Assembly (NCBI GenBank): GCA_020636645.1
Contig: JACJXO010000005.1
Span: 62,001 to 126,000, forward strand
Reading direction: 5' to 3'
Length of the DNA: 64,000 nucleotides
DNA from: Chitinophagales bacterium
Lineage (GTDB): Bacteria; Bacteroidota; Bacteroidia; Chitinophagales; BACL12
Position numbers and translations under genes: made by a program. Below are positions 8,452 to 17,590 of the stretch, piece after piece (within the stretch, counting starts at the first letter, position 1; every line of letters starts with the position of its first letter). The notes beneath the pieces were generated by a model. The model worked only from the letters and a program-made list of their open reading frames with translations, ran no database searches and was not told the DNA's origin.

Positions 8452-9998
8452 TCATCTGATATTGTTTCCCGGAAAAGATCATCGCGACCTGTGGGTCTGA
8501 GATCCATGGCCCAACGAAATCCGTCCAGGCGGAAAGAAGCAGGATCGATCTGCTGCATAGGAGAGAAAGTGGCTTCAGGCAGCTCGCGGAAGCTGATGCG
8601 CCTGAACTGGTTTTCACGAATGTACAGATCGATGTCTGAACACACCGCCTGATTGACACCCAGATAGCGGTCTTGTTCATCTTTGCCAAAATAGATGCTT
8701 TCGCCATTGCCCCGAACACTCACTTTGTAGAGATCACCGTCCTGGAAATAGCCTGTGATCTGTCGCCCCTTGATCTGGTTGTAGATCAGACTATCATCTT
8801 CATTCACGATCATGGCGTTCGAATAGAAATACATCTCCCGAAGGGTATTTGCTTCCAGCTGCATCTGGATGGTATCGCCGCTGAACTGGGTGCTGTCACT
8901 CCACAGCAGGGGCATGCCAAATAATCGAATGATACTGTCGGCATCTGAATAGTACAGCGAATCACAGACACCCTGAAAAACTTCTTTGTACATGCGCACA
9001 TTCGGGTAGGCATACATGGTGTTTCCATTCAGTGAATCCTGGACTATCCGGATGGTATCGCCGGCAATAAAAAGGGTGTCATTGTCCAGGATGTATCCGG
9101 CCATCGACCGTTCTGTGGAAGTGATCACGCCGTTGACCTCATCATACAATGCCACTTCGCTGTACTGCAGAATGTGCTGGCTGGTATCGCGGAAGAAGAT
9201 ATTGCCAAATGCTTTACCAAGTCCTGTTTCTCTGTTGTAAAAGATGCTGTCGGCCTGCAGTTCCTGTGGTGGATTGTCCATCTGCACATGCTCATTGAAT
9301 ACAGCTATGCCGGATATCGTTTCATAGTAACCGTCTTCACAATAGACCGTACTGTTCTCGTTGTAGATCGTTGTCGGACCGTGGAACCAGGCAACCTCTG
9401 TACCGGTGTTGTACTGCAGGGTATCTGCTTCCAGCCGGTACTGCGGATGTTTCAGTCTGACATCGCCCCGGAAAAAGGCATCCTGGCTGATGCTGTAATA
9501 GTAACCGCGGTCTGAGGTCAGCACTGCTTCCTGGTTGCGCAGTTCGCCGCCATCAGTATAGATACCAATGCGGTTCTCCATATCATAGGTCAGGAAATCA
9601 GTGGTAAGTATCATGGCTCTGTCGGTAAGCCGCACATTCTGGTACAGGCGGGCTATCCTGGCATTGCCATCGTAGGTGGCAGAATCGCCGTAGGCATGAA
9701 CTGAGTCAGACTGGTTGATGTGCACATGACCAAAAGCTGATGCCAGGTTCCAGGCGGGAAAAAGATAGGCACTGTCGCAGTACAGTGTGGTCTTACCCTG
9801 CTGCAGAATGACCGCACCGCTCAGAAGGTAGGTCTTGACATCATTTCGGTCTGTAAAGCGCAGTTTTTCGGCCTGGATGATCTCGATCTCCTGCTTTTCT
9901 TTTTCCTGTGCATATGCATTGCTGCTGCCAAACAGCAAACAGAGCCAGATGATAGAAAAGCAGATACGCATAAGGCGGGGTATGAACGCCCGGATCAT
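8394..9998 (-). CDS. OstA/LptA-like periplasmic lipopolysaccharide transport protein
   Basis: A 534-residue exported protein. The N-terminal signal peptide has a hydrophobic core (ICFSIIWLCLLFG) and a likely cleavage after AYAQ. The mature part is a long series of beta-jellyroll repeats of the OstA/LptA type (for example KTTLYCDSAYLFP, GDSATYDGNARIARL, RGDVRLKHPQYRLEADTLQYN). In Bacteroidota such enlarged OstA-like proteins are thought to form the periplasmic bridge for lipopolysaccharide. The start at 9998 overlaps the MCE gene by four bases (ATGA). The 3' end overlaps aroA by 58 bases. With the MCE, amidase and LptD-like genes it makes an envelope-assembly block. Confidence 0.85.
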   Translation of the reverse strand: MIRAFIPRLMRICFSIIWLCLLFGSSNAYAQEKEKQEIEIIQAEKLRFTDRNDVKTYLLSGAVILQQGKTTLYCDSAYLFPAWNLASAFGHVHINQSDSVHAYGDSATYDGNARIARLYQNVRLTDRAMILTTDFLTYDMENRIGIYTDGGELRNQEAVLTSDRGYYYSISQDAFFRGDVRLKHPQYRLEADTLQYNTGTEVAWFHGPTTIYNENSTVYCEDGYYETISGIAVFNEHVQMDNPPQELQADSIFYNRETGLGKAFGNIFFRDTSQHILQYSEVALYDEVNGVITSTERSMAGYILDNDTLFIAGDTIRIVQDSLNGNTMYAYPNVRMYKEVFQGVCDSLYYSDADSIIRLFGMPLLWSDSTQFSGDTIQMQLEANTLREMYFYSNAMIVNEDDSLIYNQIKGRQITGYFQDGDLYKVSVRGNGESIYFGKDEQDRYLGVNQAVCSDIDLYIRENQFRRISFRELPEATFSPMQQIDPASFRLDGFRWAMDLRPTGRDDLFRETISDDQAGEEETPSMDRSSQKDG

Positions 9999-10966
9999 TC
10001 AGAATATTTTCTGCCACCGATCTGGATCAGAGGCGGCACATATTTGCCGGGTGTCTGCTGAAGCTCTTTGGTAATGGCATCCAGGGTCTGGGTGATGCGC
10101 TCCAGGTTCTCATACAGCTCAGGATCATTCACCAGCATACCCATTGAACCTTCACTGTTATTGATGGCGCTCATGATCTCATTGAACTGGGTCAGTGCTG
10201 TATCAAGTGAGGTGGAGATCTCTGTCCAGTTGACTGCAGCCAGTTCATCTGTGATGCTCTTCAGGTTGTCAATGATCTGGTCCAGCTCTTTTTCATTGGC
10301 ATCTACATTGTGTGTAATGGCTGAAACATCTGTTATGATGCCTTCCATACGATCCTGCTGGCTGGTGAGCATCTCATCCAGCACGCGGGCGCTGTTGTTG
10401 AAGCTTTCCAGGGTCTGCTTGATGTTGGCAACACTGGTCTCAAAGTTGGCTTTGAAAGACGGGGTGAAGATGCTGCTCATGACCGTAATGGCAGTATCTA
10501 CACTGACGATCATGCTCTGGACTTTTTCAGTAAGTGGCCGAAGCTCTTCCTTGATCTGGTTGGTGAGGTCTGCTTCGATCTCGCCGGTAATGTGGTCGCC
10601 ATCGCGGTAATACTGGTTGCCTTTACCCAGGATCATGTCCACATACTTTTCGCCCAGCAGGTCGGCACTTTTGATGATGGCCCTGGAGTCTTTTGGAATG
10701 GAAATATCTTCTGTTACATTCACCATTACCTCAATGACCCCTTTTTGCGCATCCGGCAGGGTGATATCTGTGACCCGGCCTATCTGATAACCGTTGATCT
10801 GCACCGGATCGCCTTTTTTAAGGCCTGGAATGTAGCTGTATTCGATCGTATATTGTTTCCCTTTAACGAACAGGCTGGTGCCCTTCAGGAAATTATATCC
10901 GGCGATCAGTAAACCAATGGTGACTATGGACAGTACACCTACCCTGAATTCATTCGACAACTTCAC
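9995..10966 (-). CDS. MCE/MlaD family lipid transport protein
   Basis: A 323-residue protein with one N-terminal membrane anchor (FRVGVLSIVTIGLLIAGYNFL, residues 7-27) and one MCE domain at about 37-115 (IPGLKKGDPVQINGYQIGRV, DLLGEKYVDM). A long helical, coiled-coil-prone C-terminal region of about 200 residues follows. MCE proteins carry phospholipids between the inner and outer membranes as hexamers, usually with an MlaE permease and an MlaF ATPase; neither is in this window. The gene lies between the amidase (55-base gap) and the OstA-like gene (four-base overlap), in one minus-strand unit. Confidence 0.9.
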   Translation of the reverse strand: MKLSNEFRVGVLSIVTIGLLIAGYNFLKGTSLFVKGKQYTIEYSYIPGLKKGDPVQINGYQIGRVTDITLPDAQKGVIEVMVNVTEDISIPKDSRAIIKSADLLGEKYVDMILGKGNQYYRDGDHITGEIEADLTNQIKEELRPLTEKVQSMIVSVDTAITVMSSIFTPSFKANFETSVANIKQTLESFNNSARVLDEMLTSQQDRMEGIITDVSAITHNVDANEKELDQIIDNLKSITDELAAVNWTEISTSLDTALTQFNEIMSAINNSEGSMGMLVNDPELYENLERITQTLDAITKELQQTPGKYVPPLIQIGGRKYSE

Positions 10967-11021
10967 GGAGACCGCTCTTTAGCAGGCTAAGTTATGGGTT
11001 TTTGCAGCAGGGCACAAAACT

Positions 11022-12188
11022 TTAGCGGATGCTCAGTGACCTGGCTTCCTGTACGTCCATGCGTTCTCCGTTGTGGTGGGCGATGAGAAAAGCATCCGGA
11101 TAACCTGCTTTTTTCAGTTCCTGCAGCCTTGTCTGCGCTTCTGAGTAGTTACTGAAAGGACCACTGCGGTACTTGTACCAGCCGTTTTCCTGCACCCAGG
11201 TAACCGGCATGTTTTCGGCTCCTTTTAAAGAGGCATGACCGCTGGGATACAGCTCTTTTGCCGCCAGAAACTGCACACGGAATTCCACACCCTGACCATA
11301 GGCGTCAGGAGTAACTCCTTTAGCCTGAACGGTCTTTTTGGGCTCTTCCTTGCTATCGGTTTGTACGATCAGGTCAGGGCTGACCTCGGTGCCTTCCATC
11401 TCAGCCTTGTAAGCACTGAAGGCACGGAAGATACCGGATGCGATCTTGTCCTGACCGGCATCTGAGTTCAGGAATTTCTCTTCTTCAGCGTTTGTCAGGA
11501 AACCCGTTTCAATGAGTACCGCCGGCATACTGGTCTTCCACAATACCAGAAATCCTGCCTGCTTCACCCCGCGGCTGGACCTGCCCACATAGCCCTTGAA
11601 CTGGTCTTCGCATTTGCTGGCAAAATTGATGCTCTGCTCCATGTACGCATGCTGGTACAGAGAGAATATGATATGTGCAGAAGGATCGTTCGGATTGAAG
11701 CCGTCGTAATGATCAGAATAGTTGTCTTCCATCAGGATGACATCGTTCTCTCTTTTGGCAACAGACAGGTTGGCTTCCGTCTTGTGCAGACCCATCACAT
11801 AGGTCTCTGTGCCGAATGGTGCACTGGAATTATTGGCGTTACAGTGAATACAGATGAACAGATCAGCCTTGTTCCGGTTAGCAATGGCTGCCCGTTCATG
11901 CAGTTCTACAAATACATCCGTCTTGCGGGTATAGACCACCTTGATATCCGGAAAGTTCTTTTCGATCATGCCACCCAGCTCCAGAGCGATCTTCAGTGCC
12001 ACATCCTTTTCTCTGGAATGCTTGCCACTGCATCCGGCGTCATGCCCGCCATGACCGGCATCAATGACCACGGTCTTCATGTGATAAGCAGCCTCCCTGT
12101 CTGACTCAGGTAGCTGTGCAGGATTGGAATACGAACTCCATGCAAGGGATAAGAGCAGGAGGCTTGTTATCTTTACGGCAGCTTTCAT
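11022..12188 (-). CDS. N-acetylmuramoyl-L-alanine amidase with C-terminal SPOR domain
   Basis: A 388-residue secreted cell-wall amidase (Amidase_3, AmiC type) that cuts the bond between MurNAc and the peptide stem. A signal peptide covers about 1-22. Zinc ligands are visible: His46 in DAGHGGHD, Glu60, and His115 in FICIHCNAN. The catalytic Glu is in VLIETGFLTN. The last 75 residues (VQFLAAKEL..., YKYRSGPFSNYSEAQTRLQELKKAGYPDAFLIAH) form a SPOR domain, which in other bacteria binds denuded septal glycan and targets proteins to the division site. It is first in the minus-strand envelope unit and diverges from the LptD-like gene. Confidence 0.93.
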   Translation of the reverse strand: MKAAVKITSLLLLSLAWSSYSNPAQLPESDREAAYHMKTVVIDAGHGGHDAGCSGKHSREKDVALKIALELGGMIEKNFPDIKVVYTRKTDVFVELHERAAIANRNKADLFICIHCNANNSSAPFGTETYVMGLHKTEANLSVAKRENDVILMEDNYSDHYDGFNPNDPSAHIIFSLYQHAYMEQSINFASKCEDQFKGYVGRSSRGVKQAGFLVLWKTSMPAVLIETGFLTNAEEEKFLNSDAGQDKIASGIFRAFSAYKAEMEGTEVSPDLIVQTDSKEEPKKTVQAKGVTPDAYGQGVEFRVQFLAAKELYPSGHASLKGAENMPVTWVQENGWYKYRSGPFSNYSEAQTRLQELKKAGYPDAFLIAHHNGERMDVQEARSLSIR

Positions 12189-12247
12189 ATGGAGGCAATA
12201 TTTGGCCTGTTAATGCATTTGACATATTAAAATTATTCCAACTCCGC

Positions 12248-14938
12248 TTGATCAGGCAAGTCTCTTTGCTCATATTCCTTCTGTGCACCTGCATATCCGG
12301 CCATATTCTGGCTGAGAACGCAATTTTTGTACCATTTATTGAGCATCAGCAGGTTGTTTCTGTGGATACGTCCAAAAGTTTTGAGGCCGATACAAGCGCT
12401 TTGGATACACTTTCCTCCGATAGTCTGGTCATGGATTCCATATTTATGGATACCATCGTGACCTGGTATGACATCTCACCTGATTCTCTCGATGCCATCA
12501 TCAACTATAAATCTGTTGATAGTATCGTATATGATATCGACTCCGGAAAGACCTATATCTACCTGAGTGGTGAAGTGACCTATACCTCCTTTTTTCTGAA
12601 GGCCGATTACATCGAATTCGACTGGGAAACGAAAACACTGACTGCAAAACAACTGGTGGACTCTGCCGGTGTGCCGGGTGAAGCTGCTTACTTTCAGGAT
12701 GGCGATGATACCTTCACTGCCGAAGGTATGCACTACAATTTTGCTACCAGAAACGGAAAGATCTACAACCTGAAGCGGCAGGAAGGAGAGGGCTATGTGT
12801 ATGTGGATCAGGGAAAGAAGAATGCAGAGAATGAATACTATGGCCTGCATACTGTTTATACCACCTGTGATCTCGATCATCCGCACTTTTACATCGCTGC
12901 CAACAAGGCTAAGATCGTTCCGAAGAAAATAGCGGTGACGGGCCCTGCCAATCTGGTAGTGGCCGACGTGCCCACACCCTTATTCCTGCCATTCGGCATT
13001 TTTCCCATCAACCAGGGAAGGACTTCCGGCATTCTGATACCACAGTACGGGTACAGTTTTACGCAAGGTTATTTTCTGCGGAATGGTGGCTACTACTTTG
13101 CCATCAATGACAATTTCGATCTCTCTCTCACGGGCGATATATATTCCAACGCATCTTACAGATTACAGACCTCCAGCGGTTATGCCAAACGATACAAGTA
13201 TCGCGGCAACCTGAGTCTGGAATATTCGAAGAACAACTATGGTCTGGATTTCGATCCGAATTTTAGCAGCAACCGGGGCTTCTTCGTCAGGTGGAACCAC
13301 AGCCAGGATCCGAAGGCAAGGCCGGGTTCTTCTTTTGCTGCGAATGCCAGTTTCGGTACGTCAGACTTCCTCGCCAACAACTCCTTCACGGAGTCTTACC
13401 TGAACAACTCCTACAACAGTAGTATCTCCTATAACAAGTCATTCACAGGTTCGCCTTTCACCATGAGTGCAGCACTGCGCCACAGCCAGAATACCTCCAC
13501 CGGACTGGTTGACCTCACCCTGCCGGATGTGTCACTGAATATGAGTCGTATCTATCCGCTTAAGAAAGTACTCAACGATCCGCGAAACCAGCTCAACCAG
13601 TTTGGTATCAGTTACAGCATGAACTTCCGCAACTTCCTCAGTGTGCCTGATTCCACCTTGTTTACTCCTGAGTCGCTGGCTAAGATGGAAAATGGCTTCT
13701 CCCATAATTTTTCTGCCAGTTCGCCCTTTAAACTGTTGCGGTATTTCACACTTACACCGTCCTTCACGTATAATGAGAACTGGTATTTCGAAACAGTGCG
13801 CAAGAACTACGAACCCGATACCATCGTTACCGAAGTGTTCGATCCCGTCAGTGGTGAACTAACCTACGATACTGCCATCGTATATTTCCAGACAGACACC
13901 ATCAGCGGATTTGATGCTGCACGCTGGTTCAACGCCAGTGCATCACTTACTACCAAGTTGTACGGCATCATGCAGTTCAAACGAGGCAAGGTGAAAGCCA
14001 TCCGTCATGTGGTCACCCCATCTGTCAGCTTCAGTTATCGGCCTGACTTCAGTGATCCGGAATACGGCTACTATGGCAGCTACTATCCATCACCGGGTGC
14101 AGAGGCAGTTACTTATTCCATTTTTGAAGGGGCCCTTTTAGGTGGGCCACCTAATGGTAAATCAGGCAGCATAGGGATCAATCTCGCCAACAACTTTGAG
14201 ATGAAGGTGCGTGATGAGACGGATACGCTAAAGGGTGAACGCAAGGTGAAGCTGATAGACAACCTCATTCTGAATACGGCCTATAACCTGGCAGCAGATT
14301 CACTCAACTGGAGTTTCATTAACGGAAGCGCCTACACCACTCTGTTCAATAAACTGCGGGTGAATGTGAGTGGTTCTTTCGATCCGTATGTGCTTGATTC
14401 CACCGGGCGGCGCATCAACCAGTTCGAATGGGATGTCAACGACCGGCTGGCCCGGTTCTCTACCGGAAACGTAGCATTGAGTACCTCCCTGCGATCGAAA
14501 CGGCGGGAGAACGAGAACCTCGAGACAACAGCAGGCACCGAGGCAGAACGCGACATGGTGTGGTCTAATCCTTCTGCCTACATTGATTATGAGCTGCCCT
14601 GGCAGATGACCCTGAACTACAACCTTCGTATCCAGAACATTCAGCTGACCGACGGAACAGATTCCATTGCCACCACACAGACCTTCAACCTGAGCGGCGA
14701 CGTCAGCCTGACACCCAACTGGAAGGTGCAGGTGAGTACCGGTTACGATCTGCAGCTAAAGGATTTCACTTATACTGCGATAGACATTTACCGCAACCTC
14801 CACTGCTGGGAGATGAGCTTCCACTGGGTGCCATTTGGTGCCAGACAGAGCTACTTGTTCAATATCAATGTGAAGGCCTCGGTTCTGCAGGACCTCAAAC
14901 TGACACGGAAGCGTGACTGGAATGAGTATAGTTTTTAG
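12248..14938 (+). CDS. lptD: LptD-like outer membrane lipopolysaccharide assembly protein
   Basis: About 896 residues. The N-terminal part is an OstA-like jellyroll domain (YIYLSGEVTYTSFFLKADYIEFDW, GMHYNFATRNGKIYNL) followed by DHPHFYIAANKAKIVP and the LFLPFGIFPINQGRTSGI segment typical of LptD proteins. The rest is a large beta barrel with alternating aromatic strands. In the outer membrane LptD inserts lipopolysaccharide into the outer leaflet. The TTG at 12248 is proposed as start because it gives a clean signal peptide (IRQVSLLIFLLCTCISG); the frame is open further upstream, into the divergent amidase gene, so the start is uncertain. The stop codon TAG is itself part of a TAGTATCGGG repeat. 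Confidence 0.85.
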   Translation: MIRQVSLLIFLLCTCISGHILAENAIFVPFIEHQQVVSVDTSKSFEADTSALDTLSSDSLVMDSIFMDTIVTWYDISPDSLDAIINYKSVDSIVYDIDSGKTYIYLSGEVTYTSFFLKADYIEFDWETKTLTAKQLVDSAGVPGEAAYFQDGDDTFTAEGMHYNFATRNGKIYNLKRQEGEGYVYVDQGKKNAENEYYGLHTVYTTCDLDHPHFYIAANKAKIVPKKIAVTGPANLVVADVPTPLFLPFGIFPINQGRTSGILIPQYGYSFTQGYFLRNGGYYFAINDNFDLSLTGDIYSNASYRLQTSSGYAKRYKYRGNLSLEYSKNNYGLDFDPNFSSNRGFFVRWNHSQDPKARPGSSFAANASFGTSDFLANNSFTESYLNNSYNSSISYNKSFTGSPFTMSAALRHSQNTSTGLVDLTLPDVSLNMSRIYPLKKVLNDPRNQLNQFGISYSMNFRNFLSVPDSTLFTPESLAKMENGFSHNFSASSPFKLLRYFTLTPSFTYNENWYFETVRKNYEPDTIVTEVFDPVSGELTYDTAIVYFQTDTISGFDAARWFNASASLTTKLYGIMQFKRGKVKAIRHVVTPSVSFSYRPDFSDPEYGYYGSYYPSPGAEAVTYSIFEGALLGGPPNGKSGSIGINLANNFEMKVRDETDTLKGERKVKLIDNLILNTAYNLAADSLNWSFINGSAYTTLFNKLRVNVSGSFDPYVLDSTGRRINQFEWDVNDRLARFSTGNVALSTSLRSKRRENENLETTAGTEAERDMVWSNPSAYIDYELPWQMTLNYNLRIQNIQLTDGTDSIATTQTFNLSGDVSLTPNWKVQVSTGYDLQLKDFTYTAIDIYRNLHCWEMSFHWVPFGARQSYLFNINVKASVLQDLKLTRKRDWNEYSF

Positions 14939-15022
14939 TATCGGGTATCGGGTATTGAGTAGTGAGTATTGAGTAGAGGGAGAGTGTGAGAGTGTGAGTG
15001 GGAGAGTGTGAGTGGGAGGGTG
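14936..15022 (+). repeat. Tandem tract TATCGGG then GTGTGAGTGGGAGA after lptD
   Basis: The TAG stop codon opens the tract (TAGTATCGGGTATCGGGTAT). It changes to TTGAGTAGTGAGTATTGAGT and then to GAGAGTGTGAGTGGGAG words, all G-rich in the sense of lptD. It touches the composite repeat starting at 15029. Confidence 0.88.
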
Positions 15023-15028
15023 ATAGAT

Positions 15029-15448
15029 GAACGGAAACTGAGACAGGAGATTCCTGATATGGGCGACACAGGAGCTTCACTTCGTCGGCTTCAGGAATGA
15101 CATTTCTCTTTGGAAATGTTTGAAGATTATAGACAATACCTTTTCCAGAATTAGGTACAAAAGAAAAAGTGGTTGTCACCCCGGCTTGTGAGGAACGAAC
15201 AATACCGGGGTCTGACTTGAAGGAAGTTATTTCTCGCTCAGTACAATTCCAGATCCCGGTATTCTTCCCTCATTCTTCGGTAAGAAACCCCTGCCTGCCG
15301 GCTGGCAGGGGGATGACAATTCGCCTTGGATGAATGAACGGAAACTAAGACAGGAGATTCCTGATATGGGCGACGCAGGAACTCACTTCGTCAGCTTCAG
15401 GAATGACATTTCATTTGATGGTATCGAACGGTTATTGATATTCAGTCC
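15029..15448 (-). repeat. Composite repeat, copy A (minus orientation)
   Basis: In minus-strand order it contains: a linker (15448-15413), hairpin unit I (15412-15336), a type II spacer of about 150 bases (15320-15174), a second linker (15173-15106) and a second unit I (15105-15029). Unit I has inverted ends ATTCCTGA / TCAGGAAT around a GCCGAC...GTCGCC core. The whole order is nearly identical to 39677-40045 in inverse orientation. No gene is inside; short open frames across it have no recognisable product. Confidence 0.88.
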
Positions 15449-15505
15449 AACAACCAGTATCCCAATACCCAATACTCACTACCAGATACCTGATACCCGA
15501 TACTA
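15449..15505 (-). repeat. TATCGGG/TATCAGG tract after the minus-strand T9SS gene
   Basis: Read on the minus strand the TAG stop at 15505-15503 begins TAGTATCGGGTATCAGG, followed by TATCTGGTAGTGAGTATTGGG. It is the mirror situation of lptD on the other side of the same convergent gap. Confidence 0.88.
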
Positions 15506-17590
15506 ATCTATGACCACCAGCTTTCCCTGTCTGATCTCACCAGTATCCAGATCTTTAACGCTGAACAGGTAGATGCCCTGAGAGATGGTTTGTTTGCTTT
15601 GTGAGAGGATGTCCCAGGCGTGTTCGCCACCACTGAAGACACGGTCTTCCGGGTCTCCGCCATACGCATCGAACCAGCCGGCATCACTGCCATTGTAATC
15701 GCCGTCGTGCTGCAGCTCTGCCACGATCTCGCCGCTGGCCGTGAATACCGTGATCAGTGCCCTGGCAGGCAGATTGTAAAAAACGATCTTCCTGGTAGTG
15801 GAAGTGGAGCCATCCCAGGCGGCATGCAACGGGTAAGGGTTCGGATACACACCAACAGGCACCTGCACATCTGAGGTAGGTAAGGATCCCGGCCAGATGC
15901 GCACAGAACCATCCACAAAAGAAGATTCCAGCGAACCGATGTTCAGCGCTTCATCACCACGGTCGAAGGAGGTGAGCACAATGAGATACTGCCAGCCGTT
16001 CAGCACCTGATCCAGCTGGTAGTGATAATAGAAAGTATCACCTTCTATGACTTCCGGCTGGGCAAGTCTGATGGAAGACAATCCGTTGTTATAGCCGATG
16101 GCATTGCCGGGAAGGTCCCACTGTGCTATCTGGTTGGCATCGCCCAGCATGTCGAGATTGAAGTCATCGCCAGGCTGGGTGCGGTACAGCCGATAGCCTT
16201 CGAAGTCCACTTCTTTCGAGATCGGATCGATGGAGAATTCGGCTTGTTCATCCCAGTATATATCAATGGTTTTGTCGCCGGCTATCACTTTGATCTTCGG
16301 AGTGGCAGGAGGCTCCGGTAAAATATATCTGTCCAGGATACCATCGTCGTCCAGGTCTTCACCATCATCCAGCAAGCCATTCTCATTCAGGTCTTCGCCC
16401 AGATAGGTGCGCTTCGCCCAGCCCAGGTGTTCCAGGAGTTGCGCACGTCCTTCTTCGGTATCCATCTCCGGTCCGGTTGTGCCACCTGTTTCTATCTGCT
16501 TGGCAGCTACTACGGCCCATACCATTTCAAAACTTTCGCCCGGCTCTACGCTTTCCAGGGTGCCTGCAGAAATGAGGTTGGTAAGTCCACCGCTGGTATT
16601 CGGGTCCTGCAGAAAATCCACCAGATCCGGATCGGAATAGTTCAGGCTGCTTCCCATCTTTTCATAGCGTTCCACATCATTGGCAGGTGCGTTGTAAGGT
16701 GGTGTACCGGTCGAGTTGAATATCCAGAAATTCGAATGCACTTCTGGTTCAGGGTATCCCGCTGCTATGACCACTTCCGCATTGTTGGGGTGGATGAACT
16801 GATCACGCCATTCCATACCAAGAAATTGCAGAGAGCCGTATGAATTGGTGAAGCCCGGATCACCATCTACGTCAAATGCATAGTTGGCCAGTAAACTGTC
16901 TTCAAAGCCATAGCCACCATGGCTGAAAAAGGCAGAACCAAAATCGGTATTTACGTTCACATTGCGCACCACCATATCGCTCCACAGACCGGTGCGTACA
17001 TTCTCCCAGGTGGATGTTCCGCTGTTGGTAATGGTATAGCGAAGGATGACAAAGTAATCTGCAAATGAAAAATTCCAGGCATAAGATTCCAGGTGCACCT
17101 GTGCATTCAAAGGCTGCGTATGCTCGTTGATGGTGATGGCCGTACCGGGGATGATGATATTCTGGTCTGAAAAGTCCATCAGCATATCTTCATGGCTGAT
17201 GGCATCAAAGGAAAAGAATTCGCTGTTGGTAAGGCTGGACCGCTGGGCGATGGTATTGCCCACTTCTGCGGTGAATTCAAAACCCGATCCGCCGGTCGAA
17301 TATCCGCTGGCAGCATCTTTGGCTGAAGTAGATACCAGAATTTGTCCGTCCACTTCGGCACCGATCCAGAAACCCGCTTCGAACAGGTGTTCTATACCGG
17401 TATTCAAAGGGTACTCCATAGACGGATCGCCGGTTGGGGTATTGCGCACATCAGGCCTCCCCAGGGTTCCTACATTGGTGACCCGCAGCCCGATATTACC
17501 AATGTCAACGATCCTGGAATCAAAAGACACCTGTGCTATGGTAGCAGATAAGTTGCAGGCGAGCAGGCAGCATAATACCGGGCGAAGCAT
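15503..17590 (-). CDS. T9SS-secreted protein with C-terminal sorting domain
   Basis: A 695-residue secreted protein. The signal peptide is MLRPVLCCLLACNLSATIAQ with likely cleavage after the Ala-Gln region. The long middle part is beta-rich and has a DLNENGLLDDGEDLDDDGILDRY segment at about 400-422, an Asp/Asn-rich, calcium-binding-like loop. An FN3-like part (ATPKIKVIAGDKTIDIYWDE) follows. The last 90 residues hold VGVYPNPYPLHAAWDG and end in QGIYLFSVKDLDTGEIRQGKLVVID, the T9SS type A tail. It should be displayed on or released from the cell surface. I do not recognise a catalytic domain. A TAATTTCG box lies five bases upstream of the ATG. Confidence 0.88.
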   Translation of the reverse strand: MLRPVLCCLLACNLSATIAQVSFDSRIVDIGNIGLRVTNVGTLGRPDVRNTPTGDPSMEYPLNTGIEHLFEAGFWIGAEVDGQILVSTSAKDAASGYSTGGSGFEFTAEVGNTIAQRSSLTNSEFFSFDAISHEDMLMDFSDQNIIIPGTAITINEHTQPLNAQVHLESYAWNFSFADYFVILRYTITNSGTSTWENVRTGLWSDMVVRNVNVNTDFGSAFFSHGGYGFEDSLLANYAFDVDGDPGFTNSYGSLQFLGMEWRDQFIHPNNAEVVIAAGYPEPEVHSNFWIFNSTGTPPYNAPANDVERYEKMGSSLNYSDPDLVDFLQDPNTSGGLTNLISAGTLESVEPGESFEMVWAVVAAKQIETGGTTGPEMDTEEGRAQLLEHLGWAKRTYLGEDLNENGLLDDGEDLDDDGILDRYILPEPPATPKIKVIAGDKTIDIYWDEQAEFSIDPISKEVDFEGYRLYRTQPGDDFNLDMLGDANQIAQWDLPGNAIGYNNGLSSIRLAQPEVIEGDTFYYHYQLDQVLNGWQYLIVLTSFDRGDEALNIGSLESSFVDGSVRIWPGSLPTSDVQVPVGVYPNPYPLHAAWDGSTSTTRKIVFYNLPARALITVFTASGEIVAELQHDGDYNGSDAGWFDAYGGDPEDRVFSGGEHAWDILSQSKQTISQGIYLFSVKDLDTGEIRQGKLVVID

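Noticed and set aside
12116..12247. Start of the LptD-like protein inside the amidase gene
   Set aside because: The first 44 codons overlap the divergent amidase and precede the signal peptide; the TTG at 12248 is more natural, though not proven.
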